A model generated the notes under the pieces. The model had not been told where the DNA came from. It searched no databases and saw only the letters and a program-made list of their open reading frames with translations. Positions 21,646 to 33,864 of a DNA stretch of 64,000 nucleotides are shown here, in pieces. Numbering within the stretch: the stretch's first letter is position 1; each line of letters starts with the position of its first letter. The stretch is from Lepidostoma basale (lineage: Eukaryota > Arthropoda > Insecta > Trichoptera > Lepidostomatidae), in contig JAHDVF020000657.1 of NCBI GenBank assembly GCA_022606425.2, positions 868,001 to 932,000 of the forward strand. Direction: 5' to 3'. The position numbers were made by a program, and so were the translations under genes.

Positions 21646-21904
21646 TTTAAATATTGGAATGATAGACAATCGTCACTCTTGAACTACATCAAAAGGGAAG
21701 GAGTTAAATCAATAAAGAGGGTTAATTATTATTTAATTAGGATTGTAGGGCAATGGAAATGTACCAAAAAATATTTTTGATGATATATTCCCATTGTCTC
21801 TAGATTTTTCTATATACCCTTTCATTTACCATATTAAACAACGATGTTGTATGATTATATTGTTAAAATTTATATTGTTACACTGAAGAAGTGCTGTATA
21901 CTGA

Positions 21905-22262
21905 ATAAATAGTGTGTATAACCTGGACTGCAAGAAGAACAAATCAGTCACTCATTGAGCAGTTGGGTATCAAGGCAAGACTCTCGCGGATATGCTCTCA
22001 GGGAGTGTTGAAATATTTTGGACACATAGCCCGGAGAGATCAGGACAACCTTGAAAAGCTCATAATCATGGGCAAAGTGGAGGGAAGGCGACCACAGGGA
22101 TGACCACCGAGCCGCTGGTCCGATCAAATCAGGGATCTGACTGGTCTCTGATTAGCTGCGGCCTGGAGACTGACGGGTGACAGGAGCGCATCACGTGCCA
22201 TGGTCAATGGTTTACAGGATGGACACGACCCTCAATCATGAGGAATACAACTGAGAAGAAGA
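21905..22262 (+). mobile_element. LINE ORF2 C-terminus with (GAA)n tail, between two family 2 ends
   Basis: ITWTARRTNQSLIEQLGI, VLKYFGHIARRDQDNLEKLI, MGKVEGRRPQG, one stop, then a W-rich stretch and AGAAGAAGAAG. It is a dead LINE 3' end flanked by inverted family 2 hammerhead ends. Confidence 0.8.
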
Positions 22263-22325
22263 AGTGTGAGTACTATCCGAAACATATTTGTGAAAAGTGT
22301 AATAAAGTGTTGTGAAAATACTCGT
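22262..22325 (+). repeat. Family 2 right arm, decayed
   Basis: It reads ATCCGAAACATATTTGTGAA, then AAGTGTAATAAAGTGTTGTG. It is the inverse of 21572-21625. The core upstream of GAAAC is missing. Confidence 0.65.
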
Positions 22326-22685
22326 ACAATAGTTTTCCAAATTTATTGAAATGTGAATCTAAATTTCAAAGTAATGGTGAATACGAGTATAGAATAGAAA
22401 ACACAAGTAACTTTCTTTTAAAAATTATATCGTAACTTACAGTTATAAAATATTTACTTTCTACATTGTTCTAGTATAATAGTTAAATGTTTCTGTTTTA
22501 TCGCGGTTAAACTATATATTATCAAAGTGATAATCCAACGAAATGTTAAACCTAATTTTATTTCAAGAGCAGTTTTTGGAAATAGGTAAATAAAAATATA
22601 ATTTCTACCGGGCTTTTCGTTGAATGAAAATAACTTCTGAAACACAATAATATGTATCGATTTCTATAAATGTGTTGCTATTTGA

Positions 22686-22805
22686 AAAATGTTTTATTTA
22701 ATCAACAATTTTCACAAACATGTTTCGAATCGCACGTTTCGAGGACGTCTGCGGTCCGAAACATGTTTGTGATATGTGCAATAAAGTGTTGTGAAAATAC
22801 AATAT
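22686..22805. repeat. Family 2 palindrome with motif on both strands
   Basis: Left: TTTTCACAAACATGTTTCG. Right: GGACGUCUGCGGUCC (stem II), then GAAAC, AU, GUU, UGUGA, followed by AATAAAGTGTTGTGAAAATA. The CUGANGA core is lost on the plus strand. Confidence 0.65.
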
Positions 22806-24150
22806 TTTTCAAAAGTAATTAAAATATAATTCCACAATACAAAGTGACGGCGAATATAGAAGAAAATAATAATATTTTATATAAATATTGATACAGATAG
22901 GTTATAACAAATTAATCATATAAGTACTTTCATTTTAAGACATTTTCAATAAGTCAATAATGTCACAAGGTCCAATAACTAGCTTACGAATTATAAGCTA
23001 AGCTAGTATTTGGATTTTTATTGGGGCTTTGACATTTATTTTGAATTCATACATATTATTTTGTTGGTACATAAAATTGTATTCTTTACTTGATTAATCA
23101 TGAACTAGTTGGCTATGCAGTAGACATATATTTAAGAAAAAATCTTATTTTTAAAATTCCTCATGTTCTATTGAAGTCTTAATTTTTTTTATTAAAATAA
23201 AATATGGTTCTTAAAACCGGTTTGAACTTAAAAATTGTTTATCCAGTAAAATTATTTAAAAAATCTTAAATGTTGTATTTCAGTACACCGTTTTTAATTA
23301 TAAATATGTTAGACGTCTCTCTACTTGCAGAAAACTATAGTAAGTCATAAAATAATTATAATAAACGATTTTATAACTTTATAATATTTATAAAGAAATT
23401 TATTAATTCATGGCAGAAATTTCATGGAACATTCACAGTATTTGTTAAATAAGGAATGCACTCTTATTATTTGTCAGTAAGATATTAACTTTGTAAAGAA
23501 ATAATTTACGTAACAATTTTTCTATATTTGTTTAATTTTTTTTTTCATGATGGCAGAACAATATCTGTGGAAAGTTGCAAGGAGGTTACAGGTAGGCGTC
23601 AATTAGAAAATGCTCCAACGCCAGAAGAAAAATTTTAGTCATTGGCTTGTCAATGGTGTTTTAGGAACTATAATACCTATATATTTATTTAAAAAAAATA
23701 TGTATTTATAATACAAACAAGTACCTGTCGCTATTAACGTATTACTAATAATATATTTTATTTATATTTACTTACATATAAAACTAATGCTTTTACGATA
23801 TACAGAATGTTTAAATTTAGTAAATTTATCTATGGAACACTTAAATTAATTAGGAAATTATTTTACTCTATGGAATATTTAATTTAACCTCTATGTTGCT
23901 GATGGCTGCATTTGCAATCCAAAAAACTGACAAACTGCGGCAGACTACATTAGCAGCTCATATTTGAATATATCATCTAAACCTTTTTACTTAAGTTCCT
24001 TACTACTAAATTATACGTAAAATTATGATGAACTGGAACTATCTGTCTGAGCTGTAAATGTAGCGAATTGCAGTTCGAGATTTTTTTTACTGCATATAAA
24101 GCCAGCCGCATAGTTAAAAGGTTCCAAATTCGAAAAAAAAAATACAATTT
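22806..24150. other. Intergenic AT-rich DNA, no feature recognised
   Basis: I saw no recognisable coding or repeat boundary. Confidence 0.4.
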
Positions 24151-24151
24151 C

Positions 24152-24285
24152 TATTTTTACAACACTTCATTTTACTTTTGGCAAACATGTTTCGCTTGTG
24201 ACACAATCTTTTTCGATATACAAGGTTATGACAAAACCGAAACATGTCTGCGAAAAGTAAAATGAAGTGCTGTAAAAATGCAAAG
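24152..24285. repeat. Family 2 palindrome, intact arms
   Basis: The arms are TACAACACTTCATTTTAC and GTAAAATGAAGTGCTGTA. The plus strand has GGUU-AUGACAA-AACC (stem II), GAAAC, AU, GUC, UGCG; the minus strand has CAAGC, GAAAC, AU, GUU, UGCC. The motif therefore appears once in each direction, facing outward. Confidence 0.7.
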
Positions 24286-24863
24286 TGCAATTCTATTTAT
24301 TCAAATGTGAATCAAATATAGAATAAAGGTTCCAGATTCTATTTTCGAATAAATATACCTTGTTTATTTGTACCGAAATCTGATCATTATAAGTATTGTA
24401 TTATTTTTTAAACTGTTATGAGATGTGAAGTAACAGAAATTGTAACTAGACAAATATGCCAGAATTGTTAATAATAACGTGTTCTATCTTCTCTTTCTAA
24501 CTTTTGTGAAAGTAGTGTTCAGATTGTTTGATATACAATTTTCTTAATTATTTTAGAACAAAAAATTGCACATAATGTATTTACGCAAGTAGACAATTTA
24601 ATAGTGGAATTATTGTGCTAACAAATTGAATAGATTATTATTCAGAATAATCATTGAAATTATAAAACAATTCTCCTATAATATGTCTATAATAAACCGA
24701 GGTTTGCAGGACTTATGTTTATACTAATAACAACAAATTTATTCATTTGTACAATTCATAATAATCTTAACCTACGAATACCGGGTAAAATATCATATAT
24801 GATAATTACAGAATTGTATCTAACGTTTATATATGAACGAGTGTATTGTTTCAAATACATGAT

Positions 24864-25366
24864 CAGCGCCGGATTGGCCATCTTCTTCTTCTTTCTGTGT
24901 CCTGTCAGGTCCCCCTAACGCTGACTATCACCCTTGAGTAGGCCTCCCCGTCCTGGGCAGCTCGGAACAGCTCCCCCACGATCCTCAGCCCTGTCCACTC
25001 TCGGATGTTCCTCAGCCAGGAAATCTGCCTTCTCCCAACACCTCGTCGACTCTCAATCTTACCCTTTAAGATCAGATGTAACAGTGCGATTGGCCATACA
25101 GCAGGAAATGTTTAGCTTGCGAAAATTCGGTTATTTTATTTTATTTTAAATTTTCTCACTAGCACAGAAGCGTGAGATGCTGTTCTAGAAATATCCTGTG
25201 GGTATGCGCAAGACAATTCTTATCATTGAGCATTTGAACATAGTCACGTCGGGTTTTGCCAGTATTGGAGTGTTCTGTCTTGTTGGTGGTCCATCCTCTC
25301 TGCCTACTCCTTCGGGAAAACAGCGAGATTTGCTACAGGCCCCGCGTTGGCCTTAATCCGGCAATG
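24864..25366. mobile_element. hAT-like element with 8-bp target duplication
   Basis: Ends are CAGCGCCGGATT and the complement of CATTGCCGGATT (10 of 12 matching), flanked by TACATGAT and TAATTGAT (6 of 8). It has no transposase. Its inside holds two LINE pieces: a full insertion at 24882-25087 and a LINE terminus near 25285-25330. Confidence 0.7.
24882..25087 (-). mobile_element. GAA-tailed LINE inserted in the hAT element, 10-bp target duplication
   Basis: GATTGGCCAT occurs exactly on both sides (24872-24881 and 25088-25097). The insert starts CTTCTTCTTCTTTCTGTGTC, the reversed tail. It is 206 bp, so strongly 5'-truncated. Confidence 0.88.
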
Positions 25367-25399
25367 TAATTGATAAATGTATGTAACTTTATTTGAACT

Positions 25400-26290
25400 G
25401 ATATAATGGTACGTTGTATATTGAAAATTGAGTTGAATAAAAGTATTTGGTGATTGAAATATGAATCTAATAATTTTACTTCGTATGAAACACTAATACA
25501 TGTTGTTTTAACACCGCAAAACCTTTTTTTAAGTGTTTTTATATTTATTATAATTATTATTTATTTAAAGGTTCGTAAATCGTAATTATTTTTTCCAGTC
25601 GTAGTAATAATATATATATTTTAATATTTGCGTATTTAGTGCTAAATGTTTCGTTTATGAAAAAGTCCACTTAACATAAATGTATATTTTAAAATTGTAT
25701 TTTTTGTGATTTTCATGTTGGGCTCTTATTTGGTATTATATACGTTATTTTATCAATATCTATCATAAATATTAGCAGATGAAACATGAAAAGCATAGTT
25801 CTGTAAGTATCAAATTTGATACACAACAGCAAAAAGGTTAAATATTCATATGTATCGAAACGTAATTGAATATTGTGATTTTAAATGTTTGCCTTTGCCT
25901 TGTAAAGGCACTGTTATGTTATAGATAGAATCTAGTTTATTATTATTATATACCAACTAGTATTGTAAAATATTTAACCTTTATGCGCACCAGCACCAAA
26001 ATATTATATTTATTTTTTAGTATAATACTTGTTACATGCTTTTCTAAAGCATTTGTTTTAGGGAATTTGTTATAAACTAGTTGATTAAATAATATTTTGT
26101 TTTGTTCCTTACTTACATCTAATACCTAGTCCTAAAAAATAAATTATTTATTTAATGCAAGAAACGTTGAAATTTATTTATTTATTTTAACCCCTTTAAG
26201 TCCGTTGCTTTTTTGTTTAAAATTATATTTTGACCTCGCCGTCAGATTTTTTTTATTATTATTATTATTATTATAATATATCTAAAAATA
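25400..26290. other. AT-rich DNA ending in (ATT)n microsatellite
   Basis: No gene was recognised. The microsatellite TTATTATTATTATTATTA is at about 26252-26272. Confidence 0.5.
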
Positions 26291-26299
26291 ATAATTCTT

Positions 26300-26640
26300 T
26301 CTTCTTCTTTAACAGCCGTTGTCGTCCACTGCTGGACATTGGCCACCCCCATACTTCTCCATGTATGACATGTCATACGGGGGTGGTTGGCATTACAACG
26401 CCACGCTTGCCAGACGGGTTGGCGAGGTGTCCTTCCACGTTAGCCTATGCATCAATATTATCCACCGAGGTTATTCACACTCGATCTCTAACATTTCGCA
26501 TTGTTTCCAGGGGAGACCAAAGTCGAGGAGGTGTGGATAGGTACTTGGGATCAGATCAATCCTCCAGCGTAGCATGGCCATCACCACGGTGATGGCCATG
26601 CACCGCTCGAAGAGTCAATAGGATCCCCCTTACTCCCCCA
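26300..26640 (-). mobile_element. Retroelement fragment with CCACTGCTGGACATTGGCC motif
   Basis: It begins TTCTTCTTCTTTAACAGCC, the reversed GAA tail, followed by GTCCACTGCTGGACATTGGC, a phrase I know from very common arthropod retroelement ends. Two overlapping open frames here (26230-26592 and 26319-26540) look like shadows. Confidence 0.6.
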
Positions 26641-27059
26641 ATTCCAAAAATAATAATTATTGAACATTTATAAAACGATTAAATATCACGTTAATGGTAG
26701 AAATCATTAAGTTTAATATTTATTACTAAACAAATTCCACGTCTATTCCCGATAACTCGTACAAATCTTCCAATATTCTACATGTATGAAGCTAAACAAT
26801 ATTTGTATCGAATATCGATTTTAAATATTCATTGCCCGAAATCGATTTAAATCTTTATGTAGAAAAGCGTATGAAAGAGATTAAATGGTTGGATACAAGC
26901 GCCAAAATGAGCGGAGTGTCTGAGTGAACATGCGAAACAATCTGAAGATGAATGTGGTAATGATTCTCTAAAAATAAAGAAAGCGTGAAAGTCTGCGTTA
27001 TTAGCGTGAATAGTAAAATTCTGCGACGAGTGAATGCATTTGTATATTATATTTTACGT

Positions 27060-27450
27060 ATAGGCGAATGGAGATTGAAATAAGGGTTGGGATAGGCAAC
27101 AAAGTGAATGGATTCTGTAAAAGTTGTCATCGCAAACAAGAGTTTTTCCAAGATAGCACAGTGCATAATGGTGTTTTTGAACCGATGGAAGTGAAACGTG
27201 GAACTAAAAGAAGGAAATCGAATAAATGCGGTGGAAAGATATCTCTTAGACGAATGTGTGTTAAATCTGTATATGATAGCGTGCCAATTACAAATATTTA
27301 AAGTGAATGCAGTGCGAATGAGAAAATAAACGAAGACCGAGGAAAACGTGTCACGATCAAAATCAATAAATAAATTGAAGGTCAACCACGTGAGGAGTCG
27401 GAGAAATCGACGTGTTTTCTTGACACGATATATGAATGTCGAGTATTGAG
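27060..27450 (+). mobile_element. LINE main-family fragment, heavily decayed
   Basis: It reads MEIEIRVGIGNKVN, then HNGVFEPMEVK..., ISLRRMCVKSVYDSVPITNI, a stop, then KRRPRKTCHDQ-like and VRSRRNRR-like relics. It lacks the tail. Confidence 0.75.
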
Positions 27451-27934
27451 AGAAGTACACATTTTTAAAGCATTTAATTAAATGTGTACATAATTTTATC
27501 TATGTTATGTGATAAAAATCTATACGAAATAAACTAAAGGAAATACTCCTACTGTGTTTGAAATTCTCACGATCGACATAAAATGCAAATTCTTAATTCG
27601 AATAATAAAAATAATGATTATTTGAGTTTTTATAATCAAAATAATTAATCTGGTCAACGTAATAATTTCTACCAAACTTGAGCCATAGCGGTATAGAAAG
27701 CTTGACATGTTCTGCTAAGAATCTATACCCGGTAAACGATCAAATGTGCTTATTCGTCTTAGTAACATTTGCATTTTGGTTAAGTCAATTATACCTCTTT
27801 GGCGAACTATTCTTTCTGAATTTGAGTTGCGTTCCCCTTCCCGACACTTCATATCATTGTTATTCTAAAATCGAGGCGCGCGGATTTTTATAATTGTGGT
27901 AAATGTATTAATAATTAATTAATATGAATGAAAA

Positions 27935-28100
27935 CGTCTGTCTTCTAAGAGTTTTATTATAGGTATTTTAGATGGAATGACATGTTTCGCCCTTCTAAGG
28001 CGTTATTAAATAGACATTTTATAATCCCTTAGAAGGGCGAAACATGTAATTCCATCTTAAATACTCGTATAATAAAACTTATAGAAGACAGACGTCTTCA
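27935..28100. repeat. Palindromic repeat, hammerhead family 1
   Basis: The arms run from AAACGTCTGTCTTCTAAGAG to the matching complement at about 28060-28097. Left arm, minus strand: GCCUUAGAAGGGC stem II, GAAAC, AU, GUC. Right arm, plus strand: CCCUUAGAAGGGC, GAAAC, AU, GUA. The flanking nucleotides match the arms at 16.2 and 59.5 kb. Confidence 0.75.
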
Positions 28101-28829
28101 TTAATGATAATTATTTAATATGGACTTTTACATGATTCTTCAAGAAACAATAAATAGTTAATGTATGTGTGTAATAATTAATGTTGTATGGTACAAGTAA
28201 ATAAGTAAAAAAAATATATAATGCAGCAACAAAAAAAGGAGACCTCCATTGATAGTCCTTCATTTTAGGTAAGTGATAAAAAATATGTTTATTTTATATT
28301 TTAAGTAAAGATTGCCTGTATTAACGATGTTACTGTGGATTTTATATAGTATGTGTTAATTTTTGTCAGAGCAAAAGTGCAAAAATTTAATATAACGTCA
28401 GTTTTTAAGAAATTTGATATCTATTTTTTAGTAATAACAGGCTGCATACATGACAAGAATTTCAATATATTGTATTTTATTTGTATTGAACAGTTTGCTT
28501 TCTTGAGATTTACTTGAATGAACAATCGTGTATTACGTACGTTTATACGTATTCAATGCTTATTGTTATAAGCAGAAGAACCAGTCAAACGTGATTTCAT
28601 CCATTTTTGTGAAAGTCGTACGGCGCTGCAAATTTTGAGAATACTGGAATTACCGGTAGGAAAAAGTTTGACGTGTCAAGTGCAGAGTTGTTTAGCCGAC
28701 TTTGCTTTGGATGTTGTTTATTGGGCTCTGGATGATCGTGTTGGTAGCGTTGTGTCATTTTATTGCGCTTTACGAGTAAACTGATCATAAAACTCATTTT
28801 TACTTTATAATAATCACATTAAATCCAAG

Positions 28830-31800
28830 ATGTTGTGTTTTATAACGACTGTTATAGCGCTTCTCTACATGTTTTGGGATGTAAATTACTTCATAAGAAT
28901 CGTATTCACCATCGGTCTTGGCAGACTACTACAGAAGAAAAGTAAACTTAATGAAGCGACGACAATATACGGTACGTTTTTTTTTTCAAATATTTATGTT
29001 ACTTTAATATTAATAAATTAATATTTTTACGTTTTCAAACTCTGGACATTCTAGAAAGACATCTTACCTACTTGATTCTTCTAGGAAGATTTCGAACTCA
29101 CAATAAGTACTCTTAAATCAGTAGTGGAAATTTACTTTCACATTTATTCATTCAATACATTCTGTACGAAATTGTATTTTATCCAATTAACCATCTTTAT
29201 TTCTTATGTGCCAGATAACGACTTGTCTGTTTTATTTTGGATTTGGAGATGTAGGCATAGATTATGATATTTGTGCATTGTATGAATTAATAAAAAATAA
29301 AGTTATGAATAAGTACAATTTATGATACCTTGGCTATATGTAATGGTTAATATTTTATCATATTTATCAGAATTATTGAACTAAGAGACTTTAGTAAAAA
29401 ACTAAAATAATTGAATGTGAGATGTATATATTATCATTATGTATTCTCTGACTAAGTACTTCAAATGCTGTGTCAAAACATAGAATTGCTGTCAGCATAT
29501 TTACTTAAATAATAACCTCTGCAATTTATTTTTCTGTAAGCTGTGTCTTGTTGCCATGAATCAATGTTTAGCGGAGTAAGGATCAGTATTTATTTCCCTA
29601 CTATTCAAAACTCATTTTTCTACCTGGAGTTTATTCTTAAAATTATGCAATGTCTTATTCAATTGTATAACTACTTAAAGGCTATATAATTATAATACTT
29701 CATATTATCATATTTTAGTATACAATTTATATTATAATACTTTAAAGTGGAGTATGGAACTGGTAAACGAATTAAAGTAGAATAAATGAGGTGAAAATGA
29801 GATAAATGCATGTGTGGTTAATGTGTATATGATAGAGTACCAAACACAAATATGAGGCCACTTGGACAAGAGTGGTCTAACCAACATTTTTTTAAAAATT
29901 GATTTACTGGTCTAACCCACACCTATTTGTGACCTACTATAAAAAAAAATTAATCTTACCACCATTTCCAAGTGGAAACATAGATTACTTCTTTTTCTCT
30001 GACAAAAAATCAAAATATATGGAGTCAAATGTGGTCTATTATAAGTAACCATCAAAAAATATCCTTAAACTTTATATTTCCCAATATTTCAAAATACTAT
30101 TCTAAAGACATTCACCAAACAAACAAGGTTTATTACTAAAGAAGACCCTAACCCATATAGTTTTAAAAAAAAAATGGGGAAAAAACGTCAAATTTTCAAT
30201 CGCATTTATCTCCATTGTCTAAATTTGGGGTTAGACCACTCTTGCCCTGGCGGCCTCATATAAGAAGCTAATTCAGTGTGAATAAAAGTGTATTGAATCA
30301 AGTGTTGAAAGATTCTGTAGAATGATTTGAATACATTAAAATAATGAATGAAGAAATAATGGTAAAGAATGTATATTTTAATGATGTGAATGGAACAAGA
30401 AATAGAGAAAGACCGAGGAAAATGGCACGATCAATCAAAAAAAAATTAATTGTCAGCTATGTGAGGAGTGATAGAAAATAGTTAGCCACATGAGTGCATA
30501 ACACAATGTATGAATGTGGAGGATGCAGGAGAAGTATATCAGAAAGAACACTGTGATTGTCCATTTTTTTTCCCTATCGTGATGACAGCATTTAGTTAAT
30601 TATGTATTTAAAAGCCATACATGTGTTGAGTTTTCTTAATTGATTTTATTAAATATATTTATAAAAAATAAATAAACAGTGTCCCATTTACAATTACAAG
30701 CATATTTGATAAATAAAATTATTTTTAATTTACAGTTAAATTTTAAAGTTAAATTTTAGCCATTTACAGTTAAATTTTAAAATATTGAAATTGTAAATAA
30801 TTAGTATGTTATTTTTGTATATTTTCTAATCATAAAAGGCTTCACAAAAGTGTTCAATTTTATGGTGAACTCTGTTCAATAATACCCATAGACATTTAAA
30901 TTATATTTAACCTTTTAATTCCTGTAACCTTTGGACATTTCATTATCTATTTTGAAGTCAATATTGTCCAATACCGGTGAATACTTAACCATGTTTAACT
31001 TTTTAATATCCTTTAACCTTTGCGCATTTCATTACCAATGCAAATTTGTGATTTTGATGTTTTCTTGTTACGTTTTTACGTCAAATTTTAGTACATAACA
31101 TATATATCTCAACAACAGAGGATTACCAGTTTATGACCATATTTGGATATTGCAATTAATTATAAAATTATCATTAAACTATGAAAAAGTAAGTCGTTGT
31201 CATGACCTCATTTATAATCTTAACCTTACATCTTTTTTCAGGTTTTTGTACTACTAATGATGTTGATATTTTTTTGAGGCATATGAACAATGCACGTTAT
31301 ATCAGGGAATTGGATTTTGCCCGTTTTCACTTTTATGACAGAACCGGCATTTATGAGAATATCACGGCTGCAAAGGGGCATGCACTTCAAGGTGCTAGCA
31401 GTATTAGATACAGACGAACTATTCCCATTTTCACAGCATACAAAGTTGAAACAAGGGTAGCTATACATACATTGGATTATTCAATAAATGTTAAAGATAA
31501 ATTAACAAGTGCATACATATATCATGCATGAAGAATGTTGCATTTCTTTAACTTTTTCTTTCCCCTTTGATAAATAAATTTATGTTTTTTTAATGTTTTT
31601 TACAGTTGATTTATTGGGATGACAAAGCTATATACATTGAGCAGAAGTTTATCACATTAAGTGATAAGTTTGTCCGGGCTATCACCATTTCCAAGCAGAA
31701 TATTGTCGGTGTGGAGGTGGATACACTCTTTAAAGGACTCAAAGGAACAGAGGTGAAACCACCTTGTCCGCCTGAACTCACTAATTGGCTAGAATCTATT

Positions 31801-31836
31801 GAAATATCTAGCGCCAAACTAAGGAAAAAATACTGA
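28830..31836 (+). CDS. THEM6: THEM6-like protein, copy 2 (three exons, 195 aa)
   Basis: Exons are 28830-28971, 31242-31456 and 31606-31836, with GT/AG borders and phases 1 and 0. Exon 2 is 215 nt, exactly as in copy 1, and both intron positions are shared; the intron between copy 1 exons 3 and 4 is absent. An N-terminal hydrophobic helix (residues about 2-30) precedes [20 protein letters not shown] (from 61), [27 protein letters not shown] and an [10 protein letters not shown] end, where copy 1 has ISSAKLRKQ. The Cys-rich tail of copy 1 is missing. The ATG has A at -3. The protein belongs to the hotdog-fold THEM6 family, probably anchored in a membrane; no substrate is known from sequence. 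Divergence outside the motifs suggests an old tandem duplication. Confidence 0.9.
29750..30595 (+). mobile_element. LINE main-family fragment split by a MITE
   Basis: The left piece (about 29750-29852) has GTGGAGTATGGAACTGGTAA and VPNTNM-like relics; the right piece (about 30259-30595) has [25 protein letters not shown] and the 3' terminus GATTGTCCATTTTTTTTCCC, ending GATGACAGCATTTAGTTAAT. It lies in intron 1 of THEM6 copy 2. Confidence 0.75.
29853..30258. mobile_element. MITE with TGAGGCC ends and TA target
   Basis: The left end TGAGGCCACTTGGACAAGAG and the right end, complement of TGAGGCCGCCAGGGCAAGAG, share most of their first 30 bases (including AGTGGTCTAACC). TA flanks both sides. The 406-bp inside is non-coding. 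The element interrupts a LINE. TA flanks fit the Tc1/mariner superfamily, but a longer target is possible. Confidence 0.75.
30610..31200. other. Intron 1 of THEM6 copy 2, AT-rich
   Basis: It contains a small tandem array of ACAGTTAAATTTTAAA-like units at about 30730-30782. Nothing else was recognised. Confidence 0.45.
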
Positions 31837-32068
31837 AAAATACTCATTCTAATACATATATCATATCATCAAATTAACAATGCTTACTCAATCGCGTATT
31901 TTTCAGATCTGGAAATATGTATATTTGTATAGACTTTTCAAGTTATTACTAGTTATAATGTTTTGCAAATTTTCCTTATCCTTTTGACTTTGTACATCGC
32001 ATATTTTTTCAGATATCTATATATGTAATTAAATATGTTTGCTCAATCAAATATAATAATAGTTATGA

Positions 32069-32074
32069 AATAAA
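32069..32074 (+). promoter_or_regulatory. Poly(A) signal AATAAA, THEM6 copy 2
   Basis: The canonical hexamer lies 233 bases after the stop codon of copy 2 and precedes a T-rich stretch. It is inferred from position only. Confidence 0.5.
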
Positions 32075-32391
32075 ACACTGCTCTTGACACATTTGAGTTT
32101 ATTTTTCATTTCCCTATAATTAAGGTATAATAGCTTCAAAACATTTCGAAAAAAATATACTCAAAAGTGGAAAAAACAGTGATAATTCATCATTATGGAT
32201 ATCCAGTATCTACGCTTAATCAAAAATAATGATTTTACAAACAAAATAGTTTACGTGTGATTATCAAATTAATTGATTTTTATGTATGCATATGTAACTG
32301 TTATGCATGTTAACATAATAAATAATATTTATTTTTTTATTGTAAACTTTATATATTTTTTATACGTGGATAGTTGATCAATGTGAATTAA

Positions 32392-32475
32392 AACACCAGT
32401 TTTCTAAAAGTTTTATTATTTTTTATAAACATGTCATTCTCATAAAATATCACGCTTCTAAAAAATTCTCATTTT
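32392..32475. repeat. Short family 1 palindrome, core deleted
   Basis: Arms TTTTCTAAAAGTTTTATT and AAAATTCTCATTTTCATTC. ACATGTCATTCTCATAAA remains of the inner motif; the GAAAC block is gone. Confidence 0.55.
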
Positions 32476-32479
32476 CATT

Positions 32480-33280
32480 CATGTTTAACATCATTGTTCA
32501 AGAAAAAATAAATAATGAATACTAATACTCCAACCTCCCTTGTGATGTTTATTATGTACTATCATTTTAGTGTTTCTTTAAAATATCAATTGTTGTCAAA
32601 TATTATAATATATAAGTATGTTAGTGATACAAAGCTTATGTAACTGTAGAAGACATTTGTATAACAGTCTTCTTAAAAAGTATTTGCATATACTAAACCG
32701 TAAAACTGTGGACATATACATTTTAAATGATACATTTACTTGCCGTCTGCTTTTTTTAAATGTATTTTTGATTTCTGGTTGTGGTTAAGCTGTGATGAAA
32801 TATAGTTTTAATTTATTTCATTATTATAATATATGTTTACATTCATTGTTTTTGTATCATGTTTGATGCTGAGATTGAAGTTATATGTATTATATATAAA
32901 AAAAAACTTGTTTAAAAAAATTAATAAATGAGAAAAACTGTTTTATGGTTCTTTCAATCGCAGGTGTTTTTCAGACCAAAATGGATAATATGTGAGTAAG
33001 GCTGGCTCAGTAGTACCTGAAGTACGATGGATTTTGAACTCGCAGAGAAATTTAACATATTAAGATTTATGCCGATCTCATGAATATTTAGATATATGTA
33101 TATTAATTTCAATTCTTTGATTAATAACAATATCTTTTATAAACTTATTTATAACCTATGTCTTATTTATATGTCTATGATGGCAATATTCTTTAGAATA
33201 TGAGATCTGTAATGTATAATTAAAAGAGGGAAACACTCTGATGGAGATTTCTGTTTAATCCAATCCAATTATAATGCCCA
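32480..33280. other. Intergenic DNA between THEM6 copy 2 and the phosphatase gene
   Basis: AT-rich, nothing recognised. Confidence 0.4.
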
Positions 33281-33284
33281 TTGT

Positions 33285-33700
33285 CTCTGAGTATGAGCAG
33301 ACTGAGTACAAAAAGAACTACATCTGCATTCTGTGCCATCGGAAGTGGCTATATAGTCCAATTTTAGATAGATACACTTTATCACATTCTGGACAATAAT
33401 ATTTTACTCCCACGGTTGGACCTCATCTTTACAGTGATGAAGGGTTATGTTCCAGAACAGCGAACATTCCTTACCAGTATAGCTAACAGTACAGTTGTTA
33501 TTATTTACCAAATGAAGAACTCTACGATTGAATTCTGGGAATAAAAAAAATAATTTCCATTATGAGCAGTATTCATTGTCTTTAATTCACTACATCAATG
33601 ATAACTGATTCCATATATCAAAGACGAGCAAGTCCCTAGTTCAACAGTCTCCAAGCACAGCACACTTTACAAGACAATGCATGGACATGTTTGTTTCTAT
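33285..33700 (-). mobile_element. LINE ORF2 end with a C2H2-like finger
   Basis: The minus strand reads CPECDKVYLSKIGLYSHFRW then H, i.e. C-x2-C-x12-H-x3-H, followed by RMQM and a stop at about 33325. An SRIGLYSH-type finger at the end of ORF2 is a known trait of some LINE families, so I take this as a retroelement end and not a gene. No open frame extends upstream. Confidence 0.5.
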
Positions 33701-33864
33701 AATAGAAAAATTATTATAGAATACAGGAAAAAGTGGTTATATCTTGGTATCTACCAGGATCTACAGAATTGAAGGTAATGAAAATTGTCTTAAATATATT
33801 TATAACTTCCATCAAATCATTTCGATAGCTAGGTAATTTGCACCGCATGGGATACCAGGACCCC

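Noticed and set aside
26230..26592. 120-codon open frame with a tyrosine-rich start
   Set aside because: The tyrosines come from the (ATT)n microsatellite and the rest overlaps a reversed retroelement end.
27047..27460. 137-codon minus-strand frame
   Set aside because: It is the antisense shadow of the decayed LINE at 27.06-27.45 kb.
33325..33420. A C2H2 zinc-finger gene
   Set aside because: There is a single finger, a stop right after it and no open frame before it; the SKIGLYSH form is typical of LINE ORF2 ends.
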